Shown: positions 53,785-63,440, numbered from the stretch's first letter. The stretch: DNA of 64,000 nt from JABDMH01 sp965223165 (GCA_965223165.1 CBDCVQ010000018.1:496001-560000), one strand, 5' to 3'. Notes: generated by a model not told the origin, from the sequence alone. Numbers and translations: made by a program.

Positions 53785-54858
53785 ATGAATGCTTGCCTAG
53801 GATGGATTTTAGTCGCACTCCTATCGACATCGCTGTCGGCGCAGAACTCCCTGGACATTAACCTGGCGGACTTTAAGCCGGAGGTAGCCTACCAGCTACC
53901 ACGCACCCAGGTCGACAAAGCCCGCTATCCGGTCATCGACATGCACTCACATCCCTATGCTAAGAATCAGCAAGAACTCGATGCGTGGGTGCGGACGATG
54001 GATGAGGTCGGCATCGACAAGACGGTGATCTTGACGTACAGCACCGGCGAGCGATTTGATTCGCTCTATGATTTCTACATGCAATATCCCGATCGCTTTG
54101 TGATGTACTGTGGGTTTGACTACACTGGCCATGACCAACCTGGTTTTGGCCCGGCAGCGGTACGAGAACTGAGACGATGCCATGCAAAAGGGGCAAGGGG
54201 CGTAGGGGAGTTGGGTGATAAGGGTAAGGGACTTTTCTACTCGAGGCCCTCCAGAGGATATGGCATGCATATCAGCGATGACCGTATGGATCCGCTCCTG
54301 GCGGAGTGCGCTCGCCTTGGCATGCCGGTCAGCGTGCATGTCGCTGAGCCCATCTGGATGTATCTCGATATGGATGAAACAAATGACGGGCTGATGAATG
54401 CCTTTAAGTGGCGACTCGACAATCAGGAAGGCATCTTGGACCATCAGCAAATGATTGGCACTTTGGAAACCGCTGTGCGCAAACATCCCGCCACCACTTT
54501 TGTGGCCTGCCACTATGCCAACTGCTCCTATGACCTCTCGATACTCGGTCGACTATTTGACCGATATCCCAATTTGTATGCCGATATCTCTGCCCGTTTT
54601 GCGGAGGTCTCGCCTATCCCCCGTCATGTAAAGCGGTTCTTTGCCAAGTACGCCAAACGGCTGGTGTACGGCTCTGACATGGGCATGAGACCGGCCATGT
54701 ACCGCACCACCTTTCGCATTTTGGAGAGCGAGGACGAGCACTTCTACGCTCGCGACTACTTCAGCTATCACTGGCCACTGCATGGATTGGCGCTACCCGA
54801 CAAAGTACTCAAGCGGGTCTATACAAAAAATGCCTGGGATCTTATTCCCAGGCATTAG
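53785..54858 (+). CDS. Secreted amidohydrolase-family (TIM-barrel) hydrolase
   Basis: Start MNACLGWILVALLSTSLSAQ at 53785 gives 357 aa with a signal peptide. Amidohydrolase-2 features: DMHSHPYAKN (metal HxH), VSVHVAEP, TTFVACHYANCSYD and LVYGSDMGMRP (late Asp). Members decarboxylate or hydrolyse small aromatic or lactone substrates; periplasmic examples in Bacteroidota are uncharacterised. It lies 156 bp after the cyclophilins and may form the last gene of the regulon. Its final codons form a strong hairpin. Confidence 0.9.
   Translation: MNACLGWILVALLSTSLSAQNSLDINLADFKPEVAYQLPRTQVDKARYPVIDMHSHPYAKNQQELDAWVRTMDEVGIDKTVILTYSTGERFDSLYDFYMQYPDRFVMYCGFDYTGHDQPGFGPAAVRELRRCHAKGARGVGELGDKGKGLFYSRPSRGYGMHISDDRMDPLLAECARLGMPVSVHVAEPIWMYLDMDETNDGLMNAFKWRLDNQEGILDHQQMIGTLETAVRKHPATTFVACHYANCSYDLSILGRLFDRYPNLYADISARFAEVSPIPRHVKRFFAKYAKRLVYGSDMGMRPAMYRTTFRILESEDEHFYARDYFSYHWPLHGLALPDKVLKRVYTKNAWDLIPRH
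54830..54855. terminator. Terminator-like hairpin overlapping the amidohydrolase 3' end
   Basis: ATGCCTGGGA (54830-54839) and TCCCAGGCAT (54846-54855) form a perfect 10-bp stem with a 6-nt loop. An A-run precedes it, so the classic T-run appears on the minus strand; on the plus strand it may still pause polymerase or protect the 3' end. Confidence 0.4.
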
Positions 54859-55445
54859 AGGAGTCTAATAATGCAGAGTAGTTCTTTGGCCTACGGGGAC
54901 TCCGGGTAGTATCGGTAGCACATAGCACCAGACTCCAAGTACTAAGTGATGGTGTTTTGCCCACGGATGTTGATCCGAGTTCGTCTGCAGACCGCAAGTG
55001 TTCAACCTTTTAGTGCAAGAAACGCCCGCAGGTCACCCAAAACCGAAAAAGAATTTGCTACCAGAGCTCTCGAAAGGGGTACATGACCACCGTAGGCACG
55101 GGTAGCACAAATGCGATATTGGGCTCAAAAAAAGGGGAAAGCCACTTTGACTTTCCCCTCAGACTACTGTGCGCCATATCGCGATATACCACACAATTGG
55201 GTGACGGTTTTGAGTACATTCTCGGATAATGCATACTATAGTCCCTGGTCGCCTTTGCGACCCGGTATGGGGTACTATGGTCTTAGTGACTTATTAGGCC
55301 ACATTTGTCACCCAACGGGGTGTTGTTTTTCTCAGCCGTACAGGCTTGTCCCGTGATGGCTATTGTTAATTTTCTATTTTACACGGCGGCACGCTGTGCC
55401 TCGTACACCCGGGCTAGCAAGAGGAAGTCTTTTTTTAAAACAGCC
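54859..55445. other. Intergenic region before the LytTR regulator
   Basis: No gene is supported. A second hairpin with arms GGGGAAAG (55134-55141) and CTTTCCCC (55151-55158), preceded by seven A residues, resembles a minus-strand terminator. The remainder should contain the promoter of the LytTR gene but no consensus is clear. Confidence 0.5.
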
Positions 55446-56207
55446 ATGAAGACTATTATCATCGATGATGACCCATGGAGTCATAAGGTCATCACCACGC
55501 TTCTGACCAGATCACATCCCGACGTAGTAATTGTCGGCAATGGCTTCGCGGTGAAAGAGGGTATCACACTGATCCGACAGCATCGGCCTGAATTGGTCTT
55601 TCTAGACATTGAACTCCCGGACGGCCTCGGGTTTGATGTACTCAAGCCTTTTGAAGACCCTTCATTTGCCCTCATCTTCATCACGGCTCATGATCACTAT
55701 GCCCGTACTGCCATCGGCTTTGGAGCACTGGAGTACTTGCTTAAGCCCATATCCTCGGCCGAGTTTGGGGAGGCCATGATCCGCGCGGAAAGGAGACTGG
55801 CCAAGCGATCCATTGCCGAGCAGTTGAAAATACTGCAGGAGGCTTTCGAAAAGCTATCGCAACAACAGCTTCCTAGCCGCATTGGGATTCCTACCTCCAC
55901 CGGCATCGAGTATCGATTAGTGGAACATATCATACGATTGGAGGCCCAGCAAAACTATACCCAGTTCTTCTTTGACAAAGAGCGGCCTTCGACCACCTTG
56001 GCTTCGATCAACATTGGTGAGTACGAGTTGCAATTCAAGCCCTACAAGGAGTTTATGCGAGTGCACAGATCTCACTTGGTCAATCTGCTGTTTGTAGACC
56101 GGTTTTCCAAGTCAGACGGGGGTCACCTGATCCTGCGGAATGGAGACGTCATCAGCGTTGCGAAGAAGAATTTTGATGAGATCAATGCCCGCTTGGTTCG
56201 TCTCTGA
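55446..56207 (+). CDS. LytTR-family response regulator
   Basis: Start MKTIIIDDDPWSHK at 55446 gives 253 aa; an upstream 47-codon extension is not conserved-looking. The receiver domain has the acidic pair D7/D8, phospho-acceptor D54 (VFLDIELPDGLG), T of FITAHDHY and K of LLKPIS. The LytTR DNA-binding domain follows from about 150: EYRLVEHIIRLEAQQNYTQF and FMRVHRSHLVNLLFVD. It is the expected partner of the histidine kinase at 57010-60132, with an ECF sigma gene between them on the opposite strand. Confidence 0.93.
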   Translation: MKTIIIDDDPWSHKVITTLLTRSHPDVVIVGNGFAVKEGITLIRQHRPELVFLDIELPDGLGFDVLKPFEDPSFALIFITAHDHYARTAIGFGALEYLLKPISSAEFGEAMIRAERRLAKRSIAEQLKILQEAFEKLSQQQLPSRIGIPTSTGIEYRLVEHIIRLEAQQNYTQFFFDKERPSTTLASINIGEYELQFKPYKEFMRVHRSHLVNLLFVDRFSKSDGGHLILRNGDVISVAKKNFDEINARLVRL

Positions 56208-56221
56208 GTACCACCGAAGGT

Positions 56222-56851
56222 TTACCTACCCACAGGCTCACCAACGGATGGATACTCAAAGCGATAATGATGATCGGGCTCGGGTGAAGGGCCAGGACGT
56301 AGGGACATGTGCTGGGATGTCTCTATCAGCCTTTTCAATCTCTGAATCGACTTGTACTTCATGTTCTTGGTCGTACTATCATTCTTGTAGCCCATGATCT
56401 CGGTGATTTCGCTGATGCTACGTCGCTGATAGTAGTAGAGATGGAGTATCTTCCGGCTGGTATCTCTGAGGCGGGTCAGGTGGAATAGGACCCGCTGTAA
56501 CTTCTCTTCCTCGGCCACATCTGCAGTATCCTGCCGTTGTCGGGCTGCACTAGCCACGGTCAGGGTAGAATGCTTGGCAGCCGCACGCTGCGCCTCGCGC
56601 CATTTGTTCTTGGCGACAGCGTAAAGGTAGGTCTTAATGCTACAGGAGAGGCTGGTGATTTTGCCCTGCATGATATTGTCATACAACGTGAGGGCTGCAA
56701 TCTGGTAAAAGTCTTTCGCGTCATTCAAAGAACATGGCAACTTGGCTTGGGCCCAAGTCAGAAAGGAAGCTCTATGGTCTAGATAGAATTCCTCAAACGC
56801 AGATCGGTCGCCATTTTTAATTCGCCTGACTATTTGATCTGCGTACGTCAA
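56222..56851 (-). CDS. ECF-type RNA polymerase sigma factor
   Basis: The 209-aa protein has region 2 (FEEFYLDHRASFLTWAQ, AKDFYQIAALTLYDNI, KTYLYAVAKNKWREAQR) and region 4 (TSRKILHLYYYQRRSISEIT, IMGYKNDSTTKNMKYKSIQRL). It belongs to the sigma-70-like group common in Saprospiria. It ends 14 bp from the convergent LytTR gene. No anti-sigma factor is adjacent, although a small protein at 62.0 kb resembles the soluble N-terminus of such proteins. Confidence 0.9.
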   Translation of the reverse strand: MTYADQIVRRIKNGDRSAFEEFYLDHRASFLTWAQAKLPCSLNDAKDFYQIAALTLYDNIMQGKITSLSCSIKTYLYAVAKNKWREAQRAAAKHSTLTVASAARQRQDTADVAEEEKLQRVLFHLTRLRDTSRKILHLYYYQRRSISEITEIMGYKNDSTTKNMKYKSIQRLKRLIETSQHMSLRPGPSPEPDHHYRFEYPSVGEPVGR

Positions 56852-57009
56852 AACTATGGGGTCATAAGTTTTTACCTAAGGGCTTCGGAGCGCCTGTCAC
56901 GGGTGTAGTCGTACCGGGAATATAGCTAGCCGACTATTGTGATACTGGGAAACTTGACGAAAGGGGCAATCAAATGAACGAGCCGTCTTTGTCAGTGTAG
57001 GAGCTCCAT

Positions 57010-60000
57010 CTACGTCTGCAGGGGCAGAAAAATCACGGCTCGGGTACCCGCCGGACGTCCCGATGCATCCACCAGATCCTCGATCCTGAAATCCGCCCTT
57101 TCTCCATCATGACCGAGCATGTCGAGGCGCCTTTGGGTGATCTGCTGTGCATGGGGCCGATCGGAGGTTGCGCGATCCCGGGCCTTGCTCGATCTGCCCA
57201 CCCCGTCGTCCTCCACTTCACATCTGAGTCCACCTTCTTCTTGTCGGATGCGGATGGTTATTTGTCCGCCCGTCGCTCTACCTGCGATGCCATGCCAGAT
57301 GGCATTTTCTACAAAGGGTTGTAAAATCATGGTGGGGACGCAAAAGTAGTCTATCTCCAGCTCAGGATCGATTTGAAACGCATAGCTAAGCTTCTTGTCA
57401 AATCGGATGGATTCGATCTCCAGATATTCCTGCAGGAACTGCACTTCCTCTTCCACCGTATGAAAGGGTTCCGTCGATTTGCGCAGGATTTGTCTCATCA
57501 GACCGGCAAAGCGGGTCAGATAGTCCTCGGCACCCTTCATATCTTTGCTCATCATGAAGCTCTGGATGGAGTTAAGACTATTGAAGATGAAGTGAGGATT
57601 CATCTGCAATCGCAGGACGGCTGTCTCGGTCTCAGCGACTAGCTGTTTGTACTCTGCCTCTTTGCGCAAAAATGTCTCCTGCCTGCGCAGGGTGCGAAGT
57701 CTTGCCCGAAAGAATACGTAGACCAAAAGTAGCAGCAGTGCTACCACGCACACTCGAAACAATGTGGTCTCATACCAGGGAGGTCGGATGACAAAAGGCA
57801 GGCTGGCTACCTGGTCTGACCATACCCCATCCGAATTGGTGGCCTCCAAACGCAGATCATACATGCCGCTGCCAAGGTTGGGATAACGGGCAGAGGCCGC
57901 CTGGCCCGCTAACACCGGACTGGCATCCACACCGATCAACTGATAGCGGAATCGGATAGAAGTAGGGTCACTATACTCCCGCGGCGCAAAAAAGAATGTG
58001 AGCGTGTTTTGATCATGGGCAAAGGTCAGACGGCGACGATCTGCCTGGTCCGCACCATAGGTGTCCAGGGATAAGGGCGGTTTCCATGGCAGGTTATTGA
58101 CCATGATCTCCGAGATCAAGGGCCGGGCCGGTATGGAGAGGTCAACGATGTCCTCCGGTCGGAAATAGTTTATACCGTCTACTCCACCAAAATAAAAAGT
58201 GCCGTCACTGGCTCGAAATGAGGCGTGAAAGTTGAATTCTGCAGACTGCAGGCCATCGGATGAAAGAAAGTGACGTACCGTGCCGTCGGTGGGATGGTAC
58301 CGCAGGATACCTTGGTTAGAGCTGATCCACAATACACCGTCTTCATCCACAACGATTCCTGACAAGTTTGGTGCCGTCAATTGCCCATCATGCTGGACCA
58401 AGTACCCTTGCGGACCGCTTGTCAATCGGTGGAGGCCTTTGCTTGCAGCAATCCAGGTGATTTCCTGTACCCGATCTGTGGCCATGCCTGTCGCAAAGTC
58501 CTGGAATGGGAGACTGTCGATCAGCTGGGCTCCCCCCTCAGAGACATCGACAACGTAGATCAAATCTTGGTTATTCTCCACAAGCAAGATCTCATCGGAC
58601 ATGAGATGGATCATGCTCAGCCCTTGGGAGTCCAACAAAGGAATGTGCTCGAGACCCCGCGACACCGAGACCTCATACAATCCCCCACTGGTGGTGACCC
58701 ACCTTCGACCATCCGGGAGCTGCACGGAATAAAAGAAACCCAGCCCCTGATCTTGCGAAATAGGACCAAATTGGTCCGCTCCAGGGGCCGAAGAATAGAG
58801 CCCGTACAAGGTACCCACCCATTGCCGGCCGTCGAAATCCACAGCCACAAAAAAAGGATCCTCTTCCAGCATTTTACCCGGGCACCGTGCCCTTTGAAAC
58901 CCATGCTGATTGGGACTGGTGCCGCTCCGATCGATCCTGACCACGCCATCGCGGGTAAGACAGAGCAGATCGCCGTTTAGATCTTCACACAGCATCCGAG
59001 CAAATTGCAACTCGGCGCTGATCTCTGGCTCCTGCAGCAATGTCCCAAACTTGACTTTGCCCGGTTGGGTGTAAAAAATACCCTGTCCTGCGGTAGACAA
59101 CCAAACCGTGCCCTTGGGATCAACGTAAACGAATTCAACCGGTATCTGAAATGGTACAAGTCGTCCCTCATCGCTGTGTTTGATGGGGCCCTCGACCTCG
59201 TTGGTGATCAGGTGATATTTAAATAAGCCACCGTCGGCACATATCAAGAACTCCTCGTCATTGAGGCGAGCTAAGGCCGATATCTCTGCCCCCAAGCCGT
59301 CCGCCGCTAATGCCAGGTCCTGATGTGCTCCGGAATTAAGATCGACACGAATCAACCGTCCCTGCGAAGCCACCCAAAGTAGTCCGGATCGGTCTACATG
59401 GAAGGCCTCCGCTTCCAGTGCTGTACCGGCGAAAACCTCTGAGATCTCAAAGACATCTGGAGCGCTCTCCCGAAACAAATGTACCTTGCCTCCATCATCG
59501 AGTAGGGTCACCAAGAGGTACGTTGGCTTGTCGGCAAGCTTGATCAACTGAGATCGATACCCGGTGTCAAAGTTCCCCAAGAGGGTCAATGAATCCCTGT
59601 CGGGAAAGTGAAGATACAGGCCTCGCTCTGAGGACACCCACAGCCTCCGCTGCAACGAATCCACAAAGAAAAGATGATGGGGCAGCAAGGTGTCCCCATG
59701 CTCTACCAGATAGCATTGCTCCAGTTGATCGAGCGCTCGATCGTAACGCTGGATAGCTTCGGACGTCGAGAACCAAATATCTGACCGGCTATCTTCAAAG
59801 AACATGCTTTGAATCTGTCCATCTGTCAAATTGAACAGCGAGTCTCCAGGAATATACTGTCGTATCGATCGACCATCAAAACGGTTAAGCCCATGTATCG
59901 AACTGATCCAGACATGATCCCGCGAATCTCTCAGTATCCAGTAGTTGTAGCTCTCCGAGGTCAGATTGTCGCGGACTCCCAGGTGATTGAAGTGCCAGAC

Positions 60001-60132
60001 GGAAGTCTGCGAAAAGACAGGCACGAGGCAGGATAACAGCACGCAACCCAAACCATATCGCCAAAATAGTGCCTCCAAATTGCTCTGTGAGGAGTGAACA
60101 TCAATAATAAGCAAAGATTGTAGAAACCACAC
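57010..60132 (-). CDS. Two-component propeller sensor histidine kinase (Reg_prop, Y_Y_Y, LytS-type kinase)
   Basis: The 1040-aa protein has a signal/TM start (GLGCVLLSCLVPVFS) and two seven-bladed regulator propellers built of repeats such as DHVWISSIHGLNRFDG, GVLWISSNQGILRYHPTDG and GTFYFGGVDGINYF. A Y_Y_Y domain (RFRYQLIGVDAS) and one TM (FRVCVVALLLLLVYVFF) lead to a His_kinase domain with LQMNPHFIFNSLNSIQSF (phospho-His) and N-box PFVENAIWHGI. It senses an extracellular ligand, probably a glycan breakdown product, and should signal to the LytTR regulator at 55446. It is monocistronic. Confidence 0.95.
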   Translation of the reverse strand: MWFLQSLLIIDVHSSQSNLEALFWRYGLGCVLLSCLVPVFSQTSVWHFNHLGVRDNLTSESYNYWILRDSRDHVWISSIHGLNRFDGRSIRQYIPGDSLFNLTDGQIQSMFFEDSRSDIWFSTSEAIQRYDRALDQLEQCYLVEHGDTLLPHHLFFVDSLQRRLWVSSERGLYLHFPDRDSLTLLGNFDTGYRSQLIKLADKPTYLLVTLLDDGGKVHLFRESAPDVFEISEVFAGTALEAEAFHVDRSGLLWVASQGRLIRVDLNSGAHQDLALAADGLGAEISALARLNDEEFLICADGGLFKYHLITNEVEGPIKHSDEGRLVPFQIPVEFVYVDPKGTVWLSTAGQGIFYTQPGKVKFGTLLQEPEISAELQFARMLCEDLNGDLLCLTRDGVVRIDRSGTSPNQHGFQRARCPGKMLEEDPFFVAVDFDGRQWVGTLYGLYSSAPGADQFGPISQDQGLGFFYSVQLPDGRRWVTTSGGLYEVSVSRGLEHIPLLDSQGLSMIHLMSDEILLVENNQDLIYVVDVSEGGAQLIDSLPFQDFATGMATDRVQEITWIAASKGLHRLTSGPQGYLVQHDGQLTAPNLSGIVVDEDGVLWISSNQGILRYHPTDGTVRHFLSSDGLQSAEFNFHASFRASDGTFYFGGVDGINYFRPEDIVDLSIPARPLISEIMVNNLPWKPPLSLDTYGADQADRRRLTFAHDQNTLTFFFAPREYSDPTSIRFRYQLIGVDASPVLAGQAASARYPNLGSGMYDLRLEATNSDGVWSDQVASLPFVIRPPWYETTLFRVCVVALLLLLVYVFFRARLRTLRRQETFLRKEAEYKQLVAETETAVLRLQMNPHFIFNSLNSIQSFMMSKDMKGAEDYLTRFAGLMRQILRKSTEPFHTVEEEVQFLQEYLEIESIRFDKKLSYAFQIDPELEIDYFCVPTMILQPFVENAIWHGIAGRATGGQITIRIRQEEGGLRCEVEDDGVGRSSKARDRATSDRPHAQQITQRRLDMLGHDGERADFRIEDLVDASGRPAGTRAVIFLPLQT

Positions 60133-60175
60133 TTAACCGCAGGGGTCAATCCAGGTGCAAATATTGAACGAACGG

Positions 60176-60218
60176 GGTAGATGGATTGGATGAACTGGAT
60201 AGATGGATCGGACCATCC
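60176..60218. repeat. Degenerate GATGGAT-type micro-repeat
   Basis: The stretch consists of imperfect repeats of (A)GATGGATTG and TGGATAGATGGAT upstream of the sensor-kinase gene. It is short and its significance is unclear; the rest of the 60133-60417 interval shows nothing. Confidence 0.45.
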
Positions 60219-60417
60219 GGTACAACAGATTGGACGAGTAGGCAGCCCTCGCCTCGAGCCAGGGTCAAACACGATGGCCTGGGTGGGGGAAGGCCTGTGA
60301 TAGGCAGAATCTCCTGAGACATCCCATCACCGCAGGTTGGGGAAAACTGGGCCGGCGTACTCGCCTGCGGTCAAAGAGATGCTCAACCACCGGCAGTGGT
60401 GCGCTGGCGGTAGCACC

Positions 60418-61676
60418 TCACTGACCATACTTCAGGTTGCGCAGGTAGGGTATCGAGGGTGCATAGTAGTATTCTCCTCCTTTGAGCCACACAAATTCCT
60501 TCATCCGCACGACCCTCTGGCAGACGGCGTCTCCCTGGGTGTTCCAACGCAGACCGATGGGGTACTTGGGAGCAATGCCGGCCAGCGGATCTACCTCGTG
60601 CTCGTCGTGCGCATTAAGTCGCTGCTGAATCACCTCACCGGCTCCTTGTCGACTGGGTCTCCGTAGGGTATACTATTTCGGAAGATCAGTACCTCGGCCT
60701 GATCGTCCTCCCCTGTCCTCGGATTTGCTCTCCGGATGTGCGCATGCAGCGGACAGCGCATTCCGTTTGGATCTGCGTCATAGTTAAAGTCATCCTTCGC
60801 CTCCCCGCTTGCTCTATCATGCGTGACTAGCGGTGTGCCGTCGCGAAATCGACCAAAAATCTGGGCAGCGGCATGCTCTTCGTCGATGTTCAGATCCGAA
60901 GCCACTTGAGCGACCGCTTTATGAAATTTGTCCACATCCTGCCCCAGTTTTCTGAACACGAGATAGCTTCCAAACCTTCCTCCACCCTCGTCATTGAAAG
61001 CCAGATGCCATTTGGATGGCGGCGGACGGCTGATACCATCAACAAATCCGAAGTGCTCCACCTCGACCCTACTCCCATCCTTCAGCTGTTTTCTTCGTGC
61101 TCGTCCGGTTTCCCAATGGATGATTTTGCCAATCCGCTGCTCTTGTAGCGATCGGCTGATTTGCGCTTTCGTTCGATCGAGCAGCTCTATCCTGTCACCG
61201 GCCAATAGGACCATCGCGTCAGCATTGACATTGTACTTCCGATCTTGAAACCCGATCCAGTGAATGTCATTTAGCTTGCGCTGAATGGTCTGGTGATTCA
61301 TGCCCAGACAATAAGACGGATCGTCGAACGGACTGCTGCTCCTCCCAATCTTTGCAAAGAAACGTGCCGCCAAATGCAACGTCAGGATCACCTCATCCGA
61401 TCTCGCGTCGGTCTGCCGGCGAGACGCTTCCAGCTGTCGCTGCATGGATGTCACTTGCGGAGCGATGTACTTGCCAATCCAGTTTCTCAGGGCTCGCTCT
61501 CGTCGGTCGTTGAATACAAGGGTAAGGCATTTGACATGCTCCTTACCGTGGGGTATCACAATGTTTGCCTGGATATCTGGAAAGGGCCATTTGGCCCTCT
61601 CAGAGGTGGGGATTTGGGTCCCTGCAGCACCGGTTATGGTAGCCACTGACCCCCTTGGTGATTCTGGGGCGGACAA
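60418..61676 (-). pseudogene. DyP-type heme peroxidase, frameshifted
   Basis: From ATG 61676 a 348-codon frame shows DyP features: LTLVFNDRRERALRNWIG, the GxxDG motif in FGFVDGISRP (distal Asp) and proximal His in LHAHIRRANPR. It ends prematurely at 60630 after RNSIPYGDPVDKEP. The missing C-terminus continues in another frame (to 60418): VIQQRLNAHDE, DPLAGI and FVWLKGGEYYYAPSIPYL, the typical DyP ending. Between the two parts the usual GLLF..YQ..I..QFE segment is absent, so there is a small deletion as well as a frameshift. Residual function is unlikely. Confidence 0.85.
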
Positions 61677-61903
61677 GCCATGGCCACCAGATTCTTGGGT
61701 TCTTCCAAGGTGTCCCCGTTGTTGTCAGTAGCGAGCATTGCCAGACCGGTTTTTCCTTCAAACTCCCGGAGCACGCAGCGCAGGCCTTCGGCTCTCGGTT
61801 GACTGAGTAAAATGGTGATGTCCTCTTGATAAAAGATTGTCTCTTCCCAAGCATAGTCTTTGGGATCGCCGTCCGTGACATTGGCGCACAGTGTAAAAGG
61901 CAT
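61634..61903 (-). CDS. Hypothetical small protein preceding the DyP gene
   Basis: The 89-aa protein (MPFTLCANVTDGDPKDYAWE...) is unrecognised. It has balanced composition, a CVLREFEGKTGLAML segment, no signal and no membrane helix. Its 3' end overlaps the DyP frame by about 43 bp in a different frame, which suggests coupled expression. It could be a cargo or partner protein, or an upstream fragment of a fused gene. Confidence 0.5.
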   Translation of the reverse strand: MPFTLCANVTDGDPKDYAWEETIFYQEDITILLSQPRAEGLRCVLREFEGKTGLAMLATDNNGDTLEEPKNLVAMACPPQNHQGGQWLP

Positions 61904-62032
61904 AAGTTGCGATTTTAAGTATGTGATTGAATACGAATTAAGGGCTTCCTTGGGGTGGGACTTGGTGTTCTATGGTGTATTTTGGGAATGTATCCTAAGA
62001 AGATATCCTAACGCTATACGACGGAGTCCCCT

Positions 62033-62257
62033 TTAAGGCTCATCCTCCTGCGCATCCAGCCTGTTCATCGCCTCCATTTTTTCTTGTAAGTCACATCTGC
62101 GAAGTGCGTCGGGCAGACTACGGATCATCTCATATAGTTTAGTGAAATCCGGGTCGGATTGTAACCTCTCCCGCACAACTTTTTTTTCGCTGTCGGCTAA
62201 GATTCCAGTCAGATAGGCTTCTATGAGAAGGATATCTTGGGTGTGTATACTATCCAT
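62033..62257 (-). CDS. Small anti-sigma-like protein
   Basis: The 74-aa acidic, helical protein begins MDSIHTQDILLIEAYLTGIL and continues DSEKKVVRERLQSDPDFTKL. 'I..YL.G.L...E...V..RL..DP.F' is the pattern of the cytoplasmic N-terminus of Bacteroidota anti-sigma factors, but no TM or sensor domain follows. It could be a soluble anti-sigma or an adaptor for the ECF sigma at 56.2 kb. Confidence in the gene is moderate, in the role low. Confidence 0.6.
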   Translation of the reverse strand: MDSIHTQDILLIEAYLTGILADSEKKVVRERLQSDPDFTKLYEMIRSLPDALRRCDLQEKMEAMNRLDAQEDEP

Positions 62258-62658
62258 AAGGGTGTCTTTGAGTGCAACCTTTTGATGGCCTTCAAGGTCG
62301 TCCCTTCCATCTTATTGATCTGTGGGAGACTTGGTAACCTATTATATGACGCTTTTTTCATCTATCATCATATCTCGGCCCTCCTTTTGGGCTATGCACG
62401 GACACCATTGCACACTCCCGGATTGATATGGTTCGCACTGTCCATGCGTACACATTTCATTGTAAGGTGCTTTCCCAGCAACCTTTAGCGGCATATGTTA
62501 AAGTTTCTCTCGAATACCCGCAAACAAGGGTACCCTACCCAACGAAATGCCGTTCGCTTGACGTTATTTTCTTAACTTGTTGTACTTCTATAAACCCGTT
62601 GCGACCCGTATTTAGGCGTCTTCAGGCCCGGCTGCGCCGTCTCAGGTCCAACCATAAT
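62258..62658. other. Intergenic region
   Basis: Short frames exist (for example from 62428) but without a start-region, composition or domain supporting them. No repeat or terminator stands out. Confidence 0.4.
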
Positions 62659-62886
62659 ATGCCCGATATGGCACTCGTGCTACCTAAACATCAGATCCGA
62701 GACTTCGACGACTACCGCCATTGGTTGTGCCAAAGTGGACAACGCTACTACGAGCAGGTCTGGTCCTTCCGAAACAAGGAGAAACTGCTCCAGGAGTATG
62801 TGGCTGTATGCTATGCCAAAAAGATCCCCGTCAAGATCAATCCCCCTAGTCATTTGACAGCCGAAAGACTGTCGAAAAAGAATTAA
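62659..62886 (+). CDS. Hypothetical small protein
   Basis: MPDMALVLPKHQIRDFDDYR starts a 75-aa protein with a basic C-terminus (HLTAERLSKKN). An in-frame upstream extension to 62428 is Arg/Cys-rich and looks untranslated, so the internal ATG was chosen. No family is recognised. A strong hairpin follows the stop immediately. Confidence 0.55.
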   Translation: MPDMALVLPKHQIRDFDDYRHWLCQSGQRYYEQVWSFRNKEKLLQEYVAVCYAKKIPVKINPPSHLTAERLSKKN

Positions 62887-62891
62887 TCTAC

Positions 62892-62918
62892 GCGAGGGTG
62901 GTCACCGGCCACCCTCGC
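62892..62918 (+). terminator. Hairpin terminator after the small protein gene
   Basis: GCGAGGGTGG (62892-62901) and CCACCCTCGC (62909-62918) form a perfect 10-bp stem with a 7-nt loop, 6 bp after the stop. A T-run is lacking, as is frequent in Bacteroidota terminators. Confidence 0.6.
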
Positions 62919-63137
62919 TCATGGAGAATGAATCCAGATCCAGGTGCTTCGATCTGTCATCTGAGCCTGTGACTTTCTGCCTCATCGTGCGTGTGGCAAA
63001 CCATGCGCCGGCAGCTGCCCAACAGCTATCTGGGGGCCTGGGATCTGACGGCGACGACGAGATGCGCAACCGTATTCTCCACTGATAACTTTCCGTGTGG
63101 ACCGTGGACCGTGAACCGCACCGCACCGCTCAACCAA

Positions 63138-63380
63138 GGCAATCGCATTATCAAGGCTTCAGGGTGACAGCAAACTGGCAATGGCGTTTGGCGGGGACGC
63201 CAAGCGCGGCCTGATCTGGGCTGCGTGGCCCATTGAGGCTGGTTGCGGTTGGAATAGACTCATGGCCGTGTCAGCGTCCTCGCATGACACAAACCAGCAA
63301 GGTTAGGCCCGGGAGTAGTCGTCCTAAGTGTGTTCATCCATTAAGATAGGGCATCTTGCCGGTTGCCCTGGCCGCTCAAC
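63138..63380 (+). repeat. Miniature inverted-repeat element, family 1, copy C
   Basis: Left end GGCAATCGCATTATCAAGG matches copies A and B. Hairpin 1 at 63184-63207 (GCGTTTGGCG/CGCCAAGCGC, loop GGGA) and hairpin 2 at 63268-63290 (GTGTCA/TGACAC) are kept. After hairpin 2 it follows copy A through GCAAGGTTA, GTCGTCCTAAG and TCTTGCCGG; the right terminus is not clear and may be lost. It is the only feature in the 62919-63440 gap before the endonuclease gene. Confidence 0.78.
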
Positions 63381-63440
63381 AATTAGCGTACATGGTTTGA
63401 CAAATGTTCCGTACCTTATTCTGCCCAAAAAAGCAGCCTT

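Noticed and set aside
54830..55158. Riboswitch or attenuator
   Set aside because: The two hairpins are simple stems near a gene end and in intergenic sequence, without conserved riboswitch elements or alternative pairings that I can see.
62428..62658. 77-codon upstream extension of the small protein at 62659
   Set aside because: Arg- and Cys-rich and without similarity in style to the acidic/basic balanced downstream part; an internal ATG is better placed.
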